64,000 bases of DNA from Liolophura sinensis (taxonomy: Eukaryota > Mollusca > Polyplacophora > Chitonida > Chitonidae): assembly GCF_032854445.1 (NCBI RefSeq), contig NC_088300.1, positions 79,151,084 through 79,215,083 on the forward strand, given 5' to 3'. Made by a program: the position numbers and the translations under genes. Under the pieces are notes generated by a model. That model made no database searches. It was not told where the DNA came from and worked only from the letters and a program-made list of their open reading frames with translations. Positions 59,190 through 64,000 of this stretch are shown here, one piece after another. Each line of letters begins with the position of its first letter. Within the stretch, counting starts at the first letter, position 1.

Positions 59190-61395
59190 CAAGAACACCT
59201 TGTCACCACTGTCCATTGGCCTTGGGGGCAAGAAACAATCCATATCCCTTTGTCACCACTGTCCATGGACCTTGGGGGCAAGAAACAATCCATATCCCTT
59301 TGTCACCACTGTCCATGGACCTTGGGGGCAACAAGCAGTCCACATCCCGTTGTCACCACTGTCCATGTGCCTTGGTGACAACAAGCAATCCAGATCCCCT
59401 TCTCACCACTGTGGCAACAAGCTGTCCGAATTCCCTTGTCACCACTGTTCATGGAGCTTGGTGGAAATAATCAATCTGGATCCCCTTGTCACCACTGTCC
59501 ATGGGCCTTGGGGCAACATGCAATCCACATCCCCTTGTCACCACTCTCCATGGGCTTTGGGGCAACATGCAATCCAGATCCCCTTCTCACCACTGTCCAT
59601 GGGCCTTGGGGGCAACAAACAATCCAGATTCCCTTGTCACCACTGTCCTTGGGCCTTGGGGGCAACAAGCAATCCAGATCCCCTTCTCACCACTGTCCAT
59701 GGGCCTTGGGGGCAACAAGCAATCCAGATTCCCTTGTCACCACTGTCCTTGGGCCTTGGGGCAACATGCAATCCAGATCCCCTTCTCACCACTGTCCATG
59801 GGCCTTGGGGCAACATGCAATCCAGATCCCCTTCTCACCACTGTCCATGGGCTTGGGGCAACATGCAATCCACATCCCCTTGTCACCACTCTCCATGGGC
59901 CTTGGGGCAACATGCAATCCAGATCCCCTTCTCACCACTGTTCATGGGCCTTGGGGGCAACAAGCAATCCAGATTCCCTTGTCACCACTGTCCTTGGGCC
60001 TTGGGGCAACATGCAATCCAGATCCCCTTCTCACCACTGTGGCAACAAGCTGTCCGAATTCCCTTGTCACCACTGTTCATGGAGCTTGGTGGAAATAATC
60101 AATCCAGATCCCCTTGTCACCACTGTCCATGTTCCTTGGTGGCAACAAGTAATCCGGATCCCTTTGTCATTAATGTCCATGGGCCTTGGTGGCACAAACA
60201 ATCCAGATCACCTCTTCACCACTGTTCATGGGTCTTGGGGGCAACAAGCAATCCAGATCCCCTTGTGACCACTCTCCATGGGCCGTGGGGCAACATGCAA
60301 TCCAGATCCCCTTGTCACCACTGTCCATGTTCCTTGGTGGCAACAAGTAATCCGGATCCCTTTGTCATTAATGTCCATGGGCCTTGGTGGCACAAACAAT
60401 CCAGATCACCTCTTCACCACTGTTCATGGGTCTTGGGGGCAACAAGCAATCCAGATCCCCTTGTGACCACTCTCCATGGGCCGTGGGGCAACATGCAATC
60501 CAGATCCCCTTGTCACCACTGTCCATGTTCCTTGGTGGCAACAAGTAATCCGGATCCCTTTGTCATTAATGTCCATGGGCCTTGGTGGCACAAACAATCC
60601 AGATCACCTCTTCACCACTGTCCATGGGCCTTGGGGGCAACAATCAATCCAGATCCCCTTGTGACCACTCTCCATGGGCCGTGGGGCAACATGCAATCCA
60701 GATCCCCTCGTCACCACTGTCCATGGGCCTTGGTGACAACAAGCAATCCAGATTCCCTTGTCACCACTGTCCATGGGCCTTGGTGACAACAAGCAATCCG
60801 GATTCCCTCGTCACCACTGTCCATGGGCCTTGGGGGCAACAAGCAATCCAGATCCCCTTGTGACCACTCTCCATGGGCCGTGGGGCAACATGCAATCCAG
60901 ATCCCCTCGTCACCACTGTCTATGGGCCTTGGTGACAACAAGCAATCCAGATTCCCTTGTCACCACTGTCCATGGGCCTTGGTGACAACAAGCAATCCGG
61001 ATTCCCTCGTCACCACTGTCCATGGGCCTTGGGGGCAACAAGCAATCCAGATCCCCTTGTGACCACTCTCCATGGGCCGTGGGGCAACATGCAATCCAGA
61101 TTCCCTTGTCACCACTGTCCATGGGCCTTGGGGCAACATGCAATCCAGATCCCCTTGTCACCACTGTCCATGTTCCTTGGTGGCAACAAGTAATCCGAAT
61201 CCCTTTGTCATTAATGTCCATAGGCCTTGGTGGCACAAACAATCCAGATCACCTCTTCACCACTGTTCATGGGTCTCTGTGACAATAACCAATCCGGATC
61301 CCTCTGTTACTAGTGTCCACGGGCCTTGGTGGCAACAAGCCTTCCTGATCTCCCTCTCACCAGTATCCATGGGCCTTGGTGGCAACGAGCAGTCT
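59190..61395. repeat. 49-50 bp minisatellite, about forty-four copies, ~198 bp higher-order unit
   Basis: The unit is approximately 'ccatgggccttgggggcaac', 'aagcaatccagatccccttg' and 'tcaccactgt'. Four-unit blocks of 198-199 bp repeat nearly identically at about 60100, 60298 and 60496, and another block type at about 60758 and 60957. The 528-codon frame at 59200-60786 is an artefact of this periodicity. Confidence 0.95.
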
Positions 61396-61399
61396 CCAG

Positions 61400-61885
61400 T
61401 ACGGAAGTAACAATGTTGTCATATTTACAGATGCCAATGTCTTGGTCAACAATACTGTCCTATTTACAGATGCTAACATTTGGGTCAACAATGATGCCAT
61501 AATTATAGATGCTAACATCTGGGTCAACAATACCGTCATATTTACAGATGCCAACATCTGGGTCAACAATGTTGTCATAGTTACAGATGCTGGCATCTGG
61601 GTCAACAATACTGTCATATTTACAGATGCCAACATCTGGGTCAACTATGTTGTCATAATTACAGATGCTGACATCTGGGTCAACAATACTGTCATATTTA
61701 CAGATGCCAACATCTGGGTCAACAATGTTGTCATAATGACAGATACCAACACCTGGGTCAAGAATGCTGTCACAATTACAGATGCCAAGATCGGGTCAAC
61801 AATGTTATCATATTAACAGATATTGGCATCAGGGTCAACCATACTGTCATCATTACAGATACTGACATCTGGGTCAACAATGTTG
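61400..61885. repeat. 39 bp minisatellite, about twelve copies
   Basis: The unit is approximately 'catatttacagatgccaaca' plus 'tctgggtcaacaatgttgt', thirteen codons per unit. Several units contain the palindrome CAGATGCCAACATCTG. Unrelated to the 39 bp array at 45.5 kb. Confidence 0.94.
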
Positions 61886-62269
61886 TAGACCTGCTCTGAA
61901 TGAACCTCCCTTGTTACACCACATGGACTATGCTGTAATGAGAGATCAGTTTTGAGGTGTGAAACTATGAGAAGCGGAATTTGACCATAAAAGCATGCAG
62001 TACGTACGTTCATTCAAGACTGTGACAAATATTTTCCAGAAACAACAGAATCCTTTGAGAGTTTTAGAAATGTTGGGAGTCTTAAATTCAGTTGATATTT
62101 TGCAGATTAAGTAGACTATATATATATATATCTGATTGAGTTTGCCAAAACGGTATATTATATTTAATTAGGGCTAGAATTTTTAAATTACCTCCAAATT
62201 GCTTAAAAAAGACTTTCCAAACAAATTCACAAAAGTAAAATCTTTAACTACATGTATATGCAGCGTATG

Positions 62270-62712
62270 CTTCTTTACCTCAGAAGCTTGCCACTAGCCA
62301 TTTTCTCTGAGGTCTCACCCAACCACAGCTCAGGCTGCTTTACCTTGGAAGCTTGCCGCTGGCCATTTTCTCTGAGGTCCCACCCAACCACAGCTCCCGC
62401 TGCTTTACCTCGGAAGCTTGCCGCTGGCCATTTTCTCTGAGGTCCCACCCAACCACAGCTCACGCTGCTTTACCTTGAAAGCTTGCCGCTGGCCATTTTC
62501 TCTGAGGTCCCACCCAACCACAGCTCCCGCTGCTTTACCTCGGAAGCTTGCCGCTGGCCATTTTCTCTGAGGTCCCACCCAACCACAGCTCACGCTGCTT
62601 TACCTCGGAAGCTTGCCGCTGGCCATTTTCTCTGAGGTCCCACCCAACCACAGCTCATGCTGCTTTACCTCGGAAGCTTGCCATTAGCCATTTTCTTGGA
62701 GGTCCCACCCAG
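62270..62712. repeat. 65 bp minisatellite (130 bp dimers), about 6.5 copies
   Basis: The unit is approximately 'cctcggaagcttgccgctgg', 'ccattttctctgaggtccca', 'cccaaccacagctcacgctg' and 'cttta'. 'cggaagcttg' falls at 62411 and 62541, 130 bp apart, alternating with 'ttggaagc'/'ttgaaagc' variants. Six units carry AACCACAG. Confidence 0.94.
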
Positions 62713-62714
62713 AT

Positions 62715-64000
62715 TACTGCTAAAAATTAACACCCCTTTTAAAAAGGAGAGTGGCCTGAAGGGAGGTAATTCAATGCGGCCCTATTACAGATTATGCCAT
62801 ACATGTTAACCCAAAGAAAATCAACACGGAGTGATGTAAAGGAATTATAGATGTCTTTTATTACAAGGGACATAAAAAAGAGTATCCATGTATAACATAT
62901 GTGTTACCAATAGTATCTGCAACTGAAAGCACATTCCCTGTTGTTTATAACAGAACATAAGTGAACCAGACCAGAGGTTTACATGGCTAAAGATCAAAAA
63001 ACAAAAGGAAAATCATGATGCTAAGATGAACTTTAGTGTACAATGAAGACAAGTATGTATCACAATTCAGGATAAAAGTTGAAGTTGCTGGAAAATGATA
63101 CAAACATAATGACAAGACTACATATTCCTTTTAATGCTTTGTGATTTCTGAGTACATGGGGGTAGAGGACATGGCTAATTTCCAGGTGACAGATGACAGG
63201 GATTTTGGCAGTAGACATTCATTGATGATCATCTTTGTAACACATGCTTACATTTACATATAAACAAAAACTCAATTATTTTTTTCTAATTATTCAATCA
63301 TTTCAAGTTTGAATATGAACATTTAGTTCTGGCTATAAAATCTAGACGAGGCATATTGGGGCCAGCAAGTTTTTCATTTAAAATACAAACAATCATGTAA
63401 AGATTAAAAAATATTAACCAATACTGAAAACTAAACTTCAGTTCAGTCTGTAAGATTCATAAACAATCATCTACTCCTCAATCAATTTAACATGGCACTT
63501 AACAGTTGGCTGGTAATACAAAATATATATATCATGTGATACATGTACATTCAACAAGACTAAGAATATTTCCTTCATTACAACACACGCAAATTTGTGA
63601 AGGCTTTGTTTAATTCTATCAACAGTAAGACATTAACAGACACATAACATTTATCCACATGGACAAGCAAAGCCAAGAACAACCTTCCTGTCATTTTAAT
63701 GATTTTTTCCAAAAATTTGCATGATTTTCAAAAATTTAAGTTAACATCTTCAACACATTTGCATGAACATGAAATTCTGTTTTGACAAATTCGCCTTGTC
63801 TAAATGATAGAGCAAATTTAATTTGCAGTTTCTGAAAGTCAAATGTAAATTTCAAGTGACTGGCAACCCAATTAACACATAAAATCTCAGTGTTGAGTCG
63901 GAATGAGTTAACTGTTAGATGTGAGAGGTTACAGGATGATGCTACATGTTTATGGTAACAATGTAAATATAGACCATGTTTCATGGATAACAGTCAATGT
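62715..64000 (-). other. Right edge: possible 3' UTR of a minus-strand gene
   Basis: AT-rich, repeat-poor sequence. A minus-strand AATAAA at 62862-62857, in 'cttgtaataaaagacatc', could be the polyadenylation signal of a gene entering from the right. No coding exon is seen, so this is only a suggestion. Confidence 0.3.

Noticed and set aside
59200-60786. 528-codon plus-strand reading frame
   Set aside because: It lies wholly inside the 49-50 bp minisatellite, overlaps equally open shifted frames, and encodes only a monotonous repeat with no domain, splice context or start context.
61376-61816. 146-codon frame with a 13-residue repeat (TDANIWVNN)
   Set aside because: It looks like a beta-repeat protein but follows from a 39 bp tandem array. 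Unit changes are not biased to silent positions by eye and it ends by frame slip.

Overview
The window is animal nuclear DNA. It has split genes with GT/AG introns, AT-rich intergenic sequence, many short interspersed elements and an unusual load of minisatellites. The SINE family ending in 'gtaaaacaccaatcaaataaataa', a tRNA-headed SINE and the frequent 'acatgtac' words suggest a lophotrochozoan, most likely a mollusc. That placement is inference from repeat style.

Three conserved genes can be rebuilt exon by exon, with intron phases that close exactly. (1) 678-9299, plus strand: the 3' five coding exons of NCAPH, the kleisin subunit of condensin I; its 5' part lies left of the window. (2) 34306-19920, minus strand: a complete six-exon, 745-residue transcription factor of the LCOR/LCORL - E93/Mblk-1 family. 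It has two psq-type helix-turn-helix domains, an LxxLL nuclear-receptor box and a PLDLS CtBP-binding motif. (3) 41938-54719, plus strand: a complete three-exon, 144-residue MORN4 (retinophilin), with an 11.8 kb first intron. No other protein gene is convincing. The many other long reading frames are tandem-repeat artefacts or chance frames.

Roughly a quarter of the window is tandem repeat: about seventeen separate arrays, with unit lengths from 16 to 95 bp and apparently unrelated sequences. Several show higher-order structure (95 to 190, 73 to 146, 65 to 130, 56 to 280 and about 50 to 198 bp, plus a 1.1 kb internal duplication). Arrays sit inside NCAPH, LCOR/E93 and MORN4 introns, just after the NCAPH stop codon and upstream of MORN4. 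Five families stand almost end to end at 56.97-62.71 kb.

Interspersed elements include several diverged SINE copies (one only 43 bp long with a perfect 14 bp target-site duplication, one apparently supplying the MORN4 polyadenylation signal), a tRNA-headed SINE, two foldback elements sharing GGGCCCAGTTGTT-like ends, and a decayed 3' end of a non-LTR retrotransposon.

The three genes are not an operon or a known functional unit; they are simply neighbours. I found no convincing new multi-gene system. The most intriguing signal is a 43 bp array in MORN4 intron 1 in which nearly every unit carries a consensus CArG box (SRF-type site).
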